Positions 41,483-49,431 of a stretch of DNA of 64,000 nt are shown one piece after another. The stretch's first letter is position 1. Every line of letters starts with the position of its first letter. Made by a program: the position numbers and the translations under genes. This DNA comes from Pelomonas sp. Root1237 (GTDB taxonomy: Bacteria; Pseudomonadota; Gammaproteobacteria; Burkholderiales; Burkholderiaceae_C): contig NZ_LMDK01000001.1 in NCBI RefSeq assembly GCF_001425055.1, positions 83,763 to 147,762 of the forward strand. Reading direction: 5' to 3'. The notes below the pieces were generated by a model, which saw only the letters and a program-made list of their open reading frames with translations, was not told the origin of the DNA and searched no databases.

Positions 41483-42643
41483 TCAAAACGTCAAGACGAA
41501 GCAGGCGCCGCCACCCGGCCGTTTGGCGTGGCGCACCGAGCCGCCCAGACCATGCACCAGCTGGCGCACGACTGCCAGGCCCACGCCGCTGCCGCCCTCG
41601 CGCGTCGTGAAGAAGGGTGTGAAGATGCGGCTCTCCAGCCCCGGCGCCACGCCCGGACCGTTGTCGGCCACCGTCAGCCGCAGCCGCGCGCCGCGGCTCA
41701 GGCGGGCTTCGATCAGCAGCTCGGGCTTGGAATAGCCGGCGCAAGCCTGCAGCGCGTTCTGCGCCAGGTTGATCAGCACCTGTTCCAGCTGCGCCGCGTC
41801 CGTGCGCAGGGCCAGGCTTTCGGGTTCGACCACGATCCTGACCGCGCCGCCGGCCACTTCCCAGGCCGGCGCCAACAGCCGCTGCACCGCCTGCAGCAAG
41901 GGCAGCAGCGGCGTGTCGGCCAGCGTTGGCGCGGGCGGCTGGCTGACGCTGCGATAGCGCTCGACAAAGGCCTGCAGATGCGCCGCCCGGCGCGCCAGCG
42001 TCGCCAGGGCCGCCTGCAGCTCCTCGTGCTCGCCGGCGTCCAGCAGGGCCGGCGCGCTGGTGGCGAGCGAGGCGATCGGCGTCAGCGAATTCATGATCTC
42101 GTGGGTCAGCACCTGCACCAGCTGGCGCCAGGCGGCCAGCGTCTCGGTCTCCAGCTCGGATTCGATGGGCGCCAGTGCCGCCAGCCGCCAGGCTTGGCCC
42201 TGCACCGTCAGCGCCGAGACGGCCAGCACGGCGCGCTCCTGGCCATGCTCGGTGGGCAGGGTGACGACGCGCCGGCCGGGGCCGGTGTCCAGCAGAGCAA
42301 GCAGTGCCGCAGGTTCGGCGGCTCGGCCCGGGGCGATGAGCCGGCGCGCGGCGGCGTTCAGCGCGAGAGGCGGTGTACCGGCCATGAGGCGCCACAGCGC
42401 GAGCGGGGCGTGTTCGAGTGCGGCATCCAGGTCCGGGCGCGGTGCGGGCGGTGGGTCGGGTGGGAGCGGCGTCGGCCGGTAGGCAAGGCGACTCAGTGCA
42501 GTCCACCCAATGGCAGCAGCGAGGCAGCCGGTCAGCGCGCAGGCGACGAGCAGGCGCGGGGCGTCCATTGAAGCGGCGGCGCCCGCCGCGCTTGCTGCCA
42601 GCCCCATCGCAGCCACCACGACACGGGTTCGTTCAAAGCCCAT
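41483..42643 (-). CDS. NtrB-like sensor histidine kinase
   Basis: 386 residues. Two hydrophobic N-terminal segments (VVVAAMGLAASAAGAAA; LLVACALTGCLAAAIGWTAL) suggest membrane anchoring with almost no periplasmic loop. A PAS-like region spans about 70-170. The dimerisation motif is QVLTHEIMNSLTPIASL (phospho-His). The ATPase domain has the N box INLAQNALQAC, the G1 box VADNGPGVAP and GSGVGLAVVRQLV. HE(I/L)MNSLTPI is characteristic of the family paired with NtrC-like regulators of ABC-transporter operons. The start overlaps the regulator's end by 11 bp. Partner: the adjacent regulator (42633-43925). Confidence 0.9.
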   Translation of the reverse strand: MGFERTRVVVAAMGLAASAAGAAASMDAPRLLVACALTGCLAAAIGWTALSRLAYRPTPLPPDPPPAPRPDLDAALEHAPLALWRLMAGTPPLALNAAARRLIAPGRAAEPAALLALLDTGPGRRVVTLPTEHGQERAVLAVSALTVQGQAWRLAALAPIESELETETLAAWRQLVQVLTHEIMNSLTPIASLATSAPALLDAGEHEELQAALATLARRAAHLQAFVERYRSVSQPPAPTLADTPLLPLLQAVQRLLAPAWEVAGGAVRIVVEPESLALRTDAAQLEQVLINLAQNALQACAGYSKPELLIEARLSRGARLRLTVADNGPGVAPGLESRIFTPFFTTREGGSGVGLAVVRQLVHGLGGSVRHAKRPGGGACFVLTF

Positions 42644-43925
42644 GCTTCTCAAGCCGTCGATACAAGGCCGCGCGGCTGACGCCCAACAGCTTGGCCGCCT
42701 GGCTGATATTGCCGTCGGCCTGTGCCAGCGCCGCCTGCACGGCCTCGCGCTCGCGCTGGGCCAGGTCCAACCCCTGCTCGGCAGGCGCAAGCGGCGCGGC
42801 GTTGAGGCCGAAGTCGTCCCACGCGAGCACCTGCCCGCGTGCCAGCAGCGTCGCGCGCTCGCAGGCCTGGCGCAGCTCGCGCACATTGCCAGGCCAGCGG
42901 TAGGCACAGAGCCTGGCCAGGGCGTCCGGTGTCACCTCGACGGTGCGCTCCTTGGCGAACTGCGCGAGGTAGTGGCGCAGCAGCAGCGCGATGTCGCCGG
43001 CACCGCGCTCGCGCAGCGGCGGCACGCGCAGCACCACGGTGTTGAGGCGGTACAGCAGGTCGGGCCGGAAGCGCCGCGCGTCGAACAGCTCGGCCTCGGC
43101 CACATTGGTGGCGGCCAGCACACGCACATCGACCGGCACCGGCTTGTCGCTGCCCAGTGGCGTCACCTCGCGGCGCTCCAGCGCGGCCAGCAGCTTGGCC
43201 TGTTGGGCCAGTGGCAGGTTGCCGATCTCGTCGAGAAACAACGTGCCACCGGCCGCTGCGACGAAGCGCCCGGGCCGTGACTCGCGGGCGTCCGTGAAGC
43301 TGCCGCGGCGGTGGCCGAAGAGTTCACTCTCCACCAGTACCTCGGGCAGCGAGCCCATGTCCACGGCCAGTAGCGGCCCGGCCGCACGCGGCGAGGCGCT
43401 ATGCAGTGCGCGCGCCACCAGCTCCTTGCCGACGCCGTTCTCGCCCAGGATGAGCACGCTGGCTTCGCTGGCGCCGACTTGCGCGATCTGCGAGCGCAGG
43501 GATTGCATCGCCGTCGACTCACCCAGCAGCTCGCCCGCGGCAGGCGCGGGAGCACGTCGGGCCAGCGCCGCCTGCACGCAGGCCACCAGCCTGTCGTTCG
43601 CCCAGGGCTTGGTGATGAAGTCCACCGCGCCGCTCTTGAGCGCCTGCACGGCCAGTTCCACCTCGGCATAGGCGGTCATGACGACCACCGCCGGCGCGTT
43701 GCGGCGCGCCACCACCTCACGCAGCAGCGCCAGGCCGGCCACGCCATCGCTGGCGCCGGGTGTGAAGTTCATGTCCAGCAGCAGCACGTCGGGCGCCATC
43801 TCGTCCAGTGCGGCGGCCAGCTCGCGCGGGTCGTTGCGCACGGCCACCGCGCTCAGCCTGCGCAGCGCAAGCCGCGCGGCCAGGGCCACGTCGGGGTCGT
43901 CGTCGAGGATGAGGATGCCGGGCAT
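42633..43925 (-). CDS. NtrC-type sigma-54-dependent response regulator
   Basis: 430 residues. A receiver domain (Asp8-Asp10 acidic pocket, phospho-acceptor Asp51) with an insertion at NFTPGASDGVAG is followed by the AAA+ domain: Walker A GENGVGKE, the sigma-54 contact loop GSFTDA, FLDEIGNLPLAQQAKLL Walker B, and RFRPDLLYRLN with the Arg finger. A Fis-type HTH ends the protein (NISQAAKLLGVSRAALYRRLEKHGL). The contact loop differs from the canonical GAFTGA at two positions. Divergent from the ABC operon it probably controls: a 25-bp palindrome and a sigma-54 promoter lie in the shared 152-bp gap. Confidence 0.93.
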   Translation of the reverse strand: MPGILILDDDPDVALAARLALRRLSAVAVRNDPRELAAALDEMAPDVLLLDMNFTPGASDGVAGLALLREVVARRNAPAVVVMTAYAEVELAVQALKSGAVDFITKPWANDRLVACVQAALARRAPAPAAGELLGESTAMQSLRSQIAQVGASEASVLILGENGVGKELVARALHSASPRAAGPLLAVDMGSLPEVLVESELFGHRRGSFTDARESRPGRFVAAAGGTLFLDEIGNLPLAQQAKLLAALERREVTPLGSDKPVPVDVRVLAATNVAEAELFDARRFRPDLLYRLNTVVLRVPPLRERGAGDIALLLRHYLAQFAKERTVEVTPDALARLCAYRWPGNVRELRQACERATLLARGQVLAWDDFGLNAAPLAPAEQGLDLAQREREAVQAALAQADGNISQAAKLLGVSRAALYRRLEKHGL

Positions 43926-43977
43926 GAGAGGGCGCGACTCTAAGCGGGGCCGGGGCTGCGGGGAAGGTGGTGTTCGG

Positions 43978-44002
43978 AAGCGGACAGTCGAGCTGTCCGC
44001 TT
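43978..44002. promoter_or_regulatory. Enhancer palindrome for the NtrC-like regulator
   Basis: AAGCGGACAG-TCGAG-CTGTCCGCTT: perfect 10-bp arms with a 5-bp spacer. A further GCGGAC half-site follows at about 44003-44008. The centre lies about 88 bp before the predicted sigma-54 start site, the normal distance for an upstream activating sequence, and 65 bp upstream of the regulator's own start codon. Confidence 0.8.
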
Positions 44003-44051
44003 GCGGACGGTCGCCATGCCTTCAGGCCGCGTTGGCCTGGGAGAACGCTCC

Positions 44052-44067
44052 TGGCCCGCCTCTTGCA
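44052..44067 (+). promoter_or_regulatory. Sigma-54 promoter of the ABC transporter operon
   Basis: TGGCCCG-N4-TTGCA matches the -24/-12 consensus (TGGCACG-N4-TTGCW) with invariant GG and GC at the right spacing. With C44066 at -12, the predicted +1 is about 44078, which is the A of the permease ATG. Confidence 0.78.
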
Positions 44068-44077
44068 AAACCGGGCC

Positions 44078-46555
44078 ATGACCCAGCTCCCCACCTCCAC
44101 CGCCTGGCGCGGCGCCTGGCGGCAACTGCGTGCCGAACCCGGCCCGGCCGCCCTCGTCATCGCCGGCCTCGCGCTGGGCCTGGCGCTGACGCTGCTGACC
44201 GCCAGCTTCCTGCAGGACACGCTGTGGCCCGATGCCCGCGTGCCCGAGCCCGACCGGCTCATCACCTTCGAGTGGCGGGTGCGCGGGCCCGGCGGCATCA
44301 CGACCGACTGGTTCGGCGACGTGCCGGCCGTGCCGCTGAACGCCGCCTTGCGCGACACCGGCGCGCCGGTGGGGCCGATGAGCCGCGTGCTCTACACCTT
44401 TTTGCACGCGCGCGCCAGCGAGGCGCAGGGCCAGCCCCGTGGCGTGCGGCTGGTCATCGCCATGGCCGATCCCGACCTGCAGACGCTGCTGGGCTTGCAG
44501 CCGGTCGCCGGCGACCTGAAGGCCGCGATGTCGTCGCCCGAAGGCATTGCGCTGACGGAAGTCGCCGCGGAGCGGCTCTTCGGCACCGCGCAGGTCCTCG
44601 GCCGCACCTTCACCCTGTCCTTGCCGCCCGACCCCGAGGGCCGCACGCCGGCCATGCAGTTCGCGCTGACCGTCAAGGCGGTGCTGCCCACGCCCAACAT
44701 GAACGGCCCGCTGATCTACGACGCCATCGCCGGCTTCCAGGCACCGGCCGCCAAGGCCTACCTGGCGCGCTCGGACAACTGGTACCAGAACTCCGGCCGG
44801 CTGTTCGCCCGCCTGCAACCTGGCGCCACGGCCGAGCAGCTCACCGGCCTGGCGCAGCGCCTGGTCGACCGGCAACCCCTGCCGCCGGGCTTCCCGATGG
44901 ACTTCCTCAAGGGGGGCGGCAAGGCGGCCTATCTGCGCGCCCTGCCCGTGGCCGACATCGGCCTGCACGGCGCCGGCAGCCCGCAGCGGCGTCAGCAGCT
45001 GGCCGGCCTGGCCGCTGCATCGGCCGGCGTGCTGGGCCTGGCCGTCATCAACTTCGTCAACCTGTGGAGCGTGCGCACGCTCAGGCGCCAGCGCGAGATC
45101 GGCCTGCGCAAGTCCCTGGGCGCGGGCGCCGGCCAGCTGGCCGTGCAGTTCTTTGCCGAGGCGGCCGTTGTCGCGGGCCTGGCCGGCGCGCTCGGAGTGC
45201 TGCTGGCCTGGTGGGCTTCGCCCACGGCGTCGGTGCTGCTGCAGCATCCCTTCGACGCGCCGGTGCTGTCGCCCGTCATGGCGGCGTTGACGGGCCTGCT
45301 GTGCCTGGGCATTGCAGGGCTGAGCTCGCTGCCGCTGGCGGCCATCGCGCTGCGTGTGCGGCCGGCAGAGTCGCTGGCCGGCCGCAGCCACAGCGAGGGC
45401 GCGGCCAGCCGCTGGCTGCGCCGGCTCATGACGGCGCTGCAGTTCGGCGCCGCCGCGCTGTTCGCGTCACTGGCGCTGACCGTGCTGTGGCAGGCCGAGC
45501 ATGCCGGCGGCATGCCGCGGGGTTTCGAGCTGCAGGACCGCGTCGCCGTCGACCTGCCCTGGGAAGCGCAGCCGGCGCAAACCATGGCCCTGCTGGAGGA
45601 GGTGCGCCGCTGGCCCGAGGTGGTCGCGGCGGCCGCTGCCGACGACGTGCCGGGGCGGGATTTTTCGAGCTGGTTCTCCGAGTTCAACCGCCCAGGCGCC
45701 CCGCCCATGAACCTGCGCACCGGCGTCGACTTCACTCCCGGCTATCTGCAGGTCTATGGCATACGGGTCATCGCCGGCCGGCTGTCGGCCGACCATGTCG
45801 CGGAGGTGGCGCAGAACGGCCTCGTGCTGGACCGCAGCGCCGTGCGCGCGCTCGGCTTTGCCAGCCCCGAGGCGGCGGTTGGCCAGACGCTGGGGGTGTC
45901 CCCCAACTTCCACGATGGCAAGCCCGCCACCGTCGTCGCCGTCATCGACGACATCCGCCTGGAAGGCCCGCGCAGCCCGCCGCAGCCGCACGCCATCTCG
46001 GCCGTAGCGACGCGCGGCGCGGGCGCCATCGGCGTGCACAGCCGTGACCCGCAGGCCACACGTCGCAAGCTCACGGCACTGCTCAACGAACGCTTTCCCG
46101 ACTCGTTCATCGAGGCCCTGCCAATGCGCGACATGCTGCTGCAGAAGGTCGCAGAGGACACCCGCCTGGGCCGGCTCATCGGCTTCGCGGGTTTGCTGGC
46201 CCTGGCGCTGGCCGCCGTGGGCATCTACGCCCTGGCCGCCTACACGCTGCGCCGCCGCGAGCGCGAGATCGTGCTGCGCAAGCTGCACGGTGCCGGCCCC
46301 GGTGCAGTAGCGGGATTGCTGGCCGCCGAGTTCGTCGGCGTGCTGGCCGCCGCCTGCGCCGTGGCGCTGCCGCTGGCGGCCTGGCTGTCGCAGCTCTACC
46401 TGAGCGGCTTCGTCGAGCGCGCGCCGGTGGGACCGTTCTCGCTGTGGGCGCTGCTGGCCGCCGTCGCGCTGCTGACCGTGGTGACGACGCTGGCCGTGGC
46501 GCGGCACCTGCATGCGGCGCTGGCGCTGCGGCCACTCCAGGCGCTGCGTGGCTGA
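44078..46555 (+). CDS. FtsX/MacB-type ABC transporter permease
   Basis: 825 residues. Tandem arrangement: an N-terminal helix (AALVIAGLALGLALTLLTASF), a large periplasmic MacB-PCD-like domain, three helices (LAAASAGVLGLAVINFVNLWSVRTLRRQREIGLRKSLGA onward), a second helix and periplasmic domain from about 455, and a final FtsX core (YALAAYTLRRREREIVLRKLHGAGPGAVAGLL). The double FtsX unit in one chain fits permeases of tripartite or lipoprotein-type export systems. The ATG at 44078 has no evident Shine-Dalgarno and coincides with the predicted sigma-54 start site. First gene of a three-gene operon with adaptor and ATPase; substrate unknown. Confidence 0.9.
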   Translation: MTQLPTSTAWRGAWRQLRAEPGPAALVIAGLALGLALTLLTASFLQDTLWPDARVPEPDRLITFEWRVRGPGGITTDWFGDVPAVPLNAALRDTGAPVGPMSRVLYTFLHARASEAQGQPRGVRLVIAMADPDLQTLLGLQPVAGDLKAAMSSPEGIALTEVAAERLFGTAQVLGRTFTLSLPPDPEGRTPAMQFALTVKAVLPTPNMNGPLIYDAIAGFQAPAAKAYLARSDNWYQNSGRLFARLQPGATAEQLTGLAQRLVDRQPLPPGFPMDFLKGGGKAAYLRALPVADIGLHGAGSPQRRQQLAGLAAASAGVLGLAVINFVNLWSVRTLRRQREIGLRKSLGAGAGQLAVQFFAEAAVVAGLAGALGVLLAWWASPTASVLLQHPFDAPVLSPVMAALTGLLCLGIAGLSSLPLAAIALRVRPAESLAGRSHSEGAASRWLRRLMTALQFGAAALFASLALTVLWQAEHAGGMPRGFELQDRVAVDLPWEAQPAQTMALLEEVRRWPEVVAAAAADDVPGRDFSSWFSEFNRPGAPPMNLRTGVDFTPGYLQVYGIRVIAGRLSADHVAEVAQNGLVLDRSAVRALGFASPEAAVGQTLGVSPNFHDGKPATVVAVIDDIRLEGPRSPPQPHAISAVATRGAGAIGVHSRDPQATRRKLTALLNERFPDSFIEALPMRDMLLQKVAEDTRLGRLIGFAGLLALALAAVGIYALAAYTLRRREREIVLRKLHGAGPGAVAGLLAAEFVGVLAAACAVALPLAAWLSQLYLSGFVERAPVGPFSLWALLAAVALLTVVTTLAVARHLHAALALRPLQALRG

Positions 46556-46562
46556 CGCGCCA

Positions 46563-47822
46563 ATGAGTGCCGCGCTCTCCGGCGCCGCCATGGACCGCCG
46601 CGTCGCGGTGCCCAGGCGCTACGGCCTGATCGTGCTGGCGGTCCTGGCTGCGCTTGCCGCGGCCTTGCTGCTGGTGCGCTACTGGCCGCGCGGTGTGGCG
46701 GTGGCGCGCGCCGACGTGGAAATTGCCGCCGTGAAAACCGGCCCCTTTCGCGACCTCGTCGTCGGCCGCGCCGTCGTGCAGCCGCTGCAGTCGGTGCTGC
46801 TGGACGCCACCGAGGATGGCCGCGTCGAGCAGGTGCTGGTGAAGGATGGCGCCAGCGTCGCGGCCGGACAGCTGCTCGTCGTGCTCAGCAGCACCCAGCG
46901 CGCCCAGGAGCTGATGGCGCGCTCCAGCGAGGCGGCGCAGCAGCTGGCCAACCTTGCCACCTTCCGCGCCGGGCTGGCCCAGGCGAAAGCCGCGCAGCGC
47001 CGCGAGCTGACGCAAGGCGAGTTCGAGCTGGAGCGCGTGCGCCGCCTGCACCAGCGCAACGTCGGCCTGGCCGCGCAGGGCTTCCTGTCGCCGTCGGCGC
47101 TCGAGGACTCGGCCGACAAACTGGCCATGGCCCAGCGCCTGCTCACGCAACTGCAGGCCGACGGCCGCGAGGAGCTGCGCACCCGCGAGCAGTCCGTGCA
47201 GGCCATGCAGCGCGCCGTCACCGACCTGGACCAGCGCCTCACCGCCATGCGCGCCGCCAGCGAGGGCCTGGCCGTGCGCGCACCGGTGGCCGGCCGCGTG
47301 ACGGGCCTGGCGTTACAGGTGGGCGAAAGCGTGCGCGCCGGCACTCGCATCGCGCGACTGGACAGCCTGGGCCGCTTCAAGCTCGACCTGCGGCTGGACG
47401 AATTCCACCTCGGCCGCGCGCACGAAGGCCTGGCCGGCGCGCTGGCCCACGAAGGCCGCAGCCATGCGCTGCACGTCGCGCGCATCGACCCGCAGGTCAA
47501 GGACGGCCGCTTCACCGTCGAGCTGGCCTTCGACGCCGAGCCGCCCGCGCTGCAGGTCGGCCAGGGTCTGGACGTGCGCCTGACGCTGGGCCAGGCGCAG
47601 GACGCGCTGCTGTTGCCCGACGGCGGCTTCTATGCCGACACCGGCGGCGCCTGGGCCTTTGTGCTCGACTCGGACGGCCGCCACGCCCAGCGCCGCCCGC
47701 TGCAACTGGGCCGGCGCGCCGATGGCGTCATCGAAGTGCTGGGCGGCCTGCAAGCCGGCGAGCAGGTCGTCGTCTCCCCCTACCGCGTCCTGGCGGGCGC
47801 TTCCGCTCTCGACATCCACTGA
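46563..47822 (+). CDS. Periplasmic adaptor (HlyD/MacA-like) of the ABC exporter
   Basis: 419 residues. A single N-terminal transmembrane helix (GLIVLAVLAALAAALLLVRYW) precedes a lipoyl/barrel-sandwich half (PLQSVLLDATEDGRVEQVLVKDGASVAAGQLLVVL). A long alpha-helical hairpin (about 115-225) follows, then the second lipoyl half (VRAPVAGRVTGLALQVGESVRAGTRIARLD) and beta-barrel and membrane-proximal domains. It would link the FtsX-type permease to an outer-membrane channel. Starts 7 bp after the permease stop. An outer-membrane factor gene is not in the window. Confidence 0.9.
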   Translation: MSAALSGAAMDRRVAVPRRYGLIVLAVLAALAAALLLVRYWPRGVAVARADVEIAAVKTGPFRDLVVGRAVVQPLQSVLLDATEDGRVEQVLVKDGASVAAGQLLVVLSSTQRAQELMARSSEAAQQLANLATFRAGLAQAKAAQRRELTQGEFELERVRRLHQRNVGLAAQGFLSPSALEDSADKLAMAQRLLTQLQADGREELRTREQSVQAMQRAVTDLDQRLTAMRAASEGLAVRAPVAGRVTGLALQVGESVRAGTRIARLDSLGRFKLDLRLDEFHLGRAHEGLAGALAHEGRSHALHVARIDPQVKDGRFTVELAFDAEPPALQVGQGLDVRLTLGQAQDALLLPDGGFYADTGGAWAFVLDSDGRHAQRRPLQLGRRADGVIEVLGGLQAGEQVVVSPYRVLAGASALDIH

Positions 47823-47824
47823 CC

Positions 47825-48508
47825 ATGTTCAAGCTCAAGCACCTTACCAAGACCTTCCACACCGGCGACATCGAGACCACCGCGTTGGACCGCATCGACC
47901 TCGACATCGAGGCCGGTGAATACCTCGCCATCACCGGCCCTTCGGGCTGCGGCAAGTCCACGCTGCTGGGCATCCTCGGCCTGCTGGACGCGCCGAGCGG
48001 CGGCGAATACTGGTTCGACGGCCAGAACGTCGCCGGTTGGACCGAGAAGCAGCTCAACACGCTGCGCCGCGGCCGCATCGGCTTCGTGTTCCAGAGCTTC
48101 AACCTCATCGACGACCTCAGCGTGGCCGAGAACATCGCGTTGGCGCTGGAATACGGCGAACTGCCCGCGCGCGCTCGTCGCGAGCGCATCGCAGAGGTTA
48201 TGGAGCGCCTGGGTATCGCCCATCGCGCCGGCCACCGGCCCAGCCAGCTCAGTGGTGGCCAGCAACAGCGCGTGGCCATCGCCCGCGCCATCGCCGCGAG
48301 GCCCGCGTTGCTGCTCGCCGACGAGCCCACCGGCAACCTGGACAGCGCCCACGGCGCGGAGGTCATGCGGCTGCTGCGCGAGCTCAACGCCGAGGGCACG
48401 ACGCTGGTCATGGTCACGCACTCGCTGGAGCACGCGGCGCAGGCGTCGCGAACGCTGCGGCTGCTGGATGGCAGGGTGGTGGTGGATGCGATGGCGGCGG
48501 TGATTTGA
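47825..48508 (+). CDS. ABC transporter ATP-binding protein (MacB/LolD-like)
   Basis: 227 residues. Walker A GPSGCGKST (38-46), Q-loop VFQSFNLIDDLSVAENI, signature LSGGQQQR, Walker B LLLADEPTGNLD, and switch His in VMVTHSLEHA. FQSFNLIDDLSVAENI and DEPTGNLDS are typical of the LolD/MacB/FtsE group that powers mechanotransmission-type permeases, matching the FtsX-like partner. It starts two bases after the adaptor stop. Third gene of the sigma-54-controlled operon. Confidence 0.94.
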   Translation: MFKLKHLTKTFHTGDIETTALDRIDLDIEAGEYLAITGPSGCGKSTLLGILGLLDAPSGGEYWFDGQNVAGWTEKQLNTLRRGRIGFVFQSFNLIDDLSVAENIALALEYGELPARARRERIAEVMERLGIAHRAGHRPSQLSGGQQQRVAIARAIAARPALLLADEPTGNLDSAHGAEVMRLLRELNAEGTTLVMVTHSLEHAAQASRTLRLLDGRVVVDAMAAVI

Positions 48509-48589
48509 CGTTCTGGCTGACGCGTGGCATTCGCAAAACGCTGCTGCTGCATAGTCCCAAGACCGCCTATCTCCAAAGCGCCCGAGCTC

Positions 48590-49336
48590 ATGCTCTCCAC
48601 CCAATTCGTCTTCCACCTCGCCCTGCAGCGCGACAAGGTGGACTCCTTCGACCGCTATCCCTTCAACCTGCCCGCCGTGCGTACGCTGGAGCGGCTGGAG
48701 ATGCATCCCAAGGTCACCTTCCTCGTCGGCGAGAACGGCTCGGGCAAGTCGACGCTGCTGGAGGCGCTGGCCGTGTCGCTGGGCTTCAACGCCGAGGGCG
48801 GCAGCAAGAACTTCCGCTTCGGCACGCGGCTGTCGCATTCCGAGCTGCACGGGTACTTGCGGGTGGCCAAGGGCTACAAGCCGCCGCGCGATGGCTTCTT
48901 CCTGCGCGCCGAGAGCTTCTTCAACGTCGCGACCGAGATCGAGAACCTGGACGCGGGGCCGGGCGGTTCACCGATCATCAGCGGCTATGGCGGCAAGTCG
49001 CTGCACGAGCAGTCACACGGCGAATCCTTTCTCGCGCTGCTCAACGAGCGCTTTGGCGCCCGGGGCCTGTACCTGCTTGACGAACCCGAAGCGGCGCTGT
49101 CGCCGCAACGCCAGCTCGCCGCGCTGGCGCGCGTTCACGAACTGGTGAAGGCGAATTCCCAGTTCATCATCGCCACGCATTCGCCGCTGCTGATGGCCTA
49201 TCCCGACGCCTGGATCTACCAGTGCACGCCGGACGGCGTGCGCCGCGTGGCCTACGAAGACACCGAGCACTACCGCGTCACGCGCGACTTCATGACCGAC
49301 CCGCAGCGTGTGCTGGCCACATTGCTGGCGCATTAA
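48590..49336 (+). CDS. AAA-family ATPase (ABC-type, RecF/AAA_23-like, soluble)
   Basis: 248 residues. Walker A GENGSGKST (47-55), an intermediate HGESFLALLNERFGARGLYLLDEPEAALSPQRQLA region containing Walker B and the D-loop, and switch His in FIIATHSPLLMAYPDAWIYQ. It lacks transmembrane segments and a partner permease, so it belongs to the group of stand-alone ABC-like ATPases (OLD/AAA_15/AAA_23-like) found widely in Proteobacteria. Role unknown. It is 81 bp after the exporter ATPase gene. The codon for Met at 48590 is favoured; an upstream in-frame ATG at 48524 exists. Confidence 0.88.
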   Translation: MLSTQFVFHLALQRDKVDSFDRYPFNLPAVRTLERLEMHPKVTFLVGENGSGKSTLLEALAVSLGFNAEGGSKNFRFGTRLSHSELHGYLRVAKGYKPPRDGFFLRAESFFNVATEIENLDAGPGGSPIISGYGGKSLHEQSHGESFLALLNERFGARGLYLLDEPEAALSPQRQLAALARVHELVKANSQFIIATHSPLLMAYPDAWIYQCTPDGVRRVAYEDTEHYRVTRDFMTDPQRVLATLLAH

Positions 49337-49431
49337 GCCTGCTGATCGCCGACAAGCACTGCACATCTCCCCCGTCCGCGGTAACCCCAGCAGGCCGGCG
49401 CCGTCAATCGCCGCCTTTAGGATGCCGGCCC

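Noticed and set aside
43678-46047. A 789-codon open frame overlapping the regulator start and the ABC permease in another frame
   Set aside because: The overlapping frames contain the NtrC-like and FtsX-like motifs; this one is Arg/Pro-rich without motifs.
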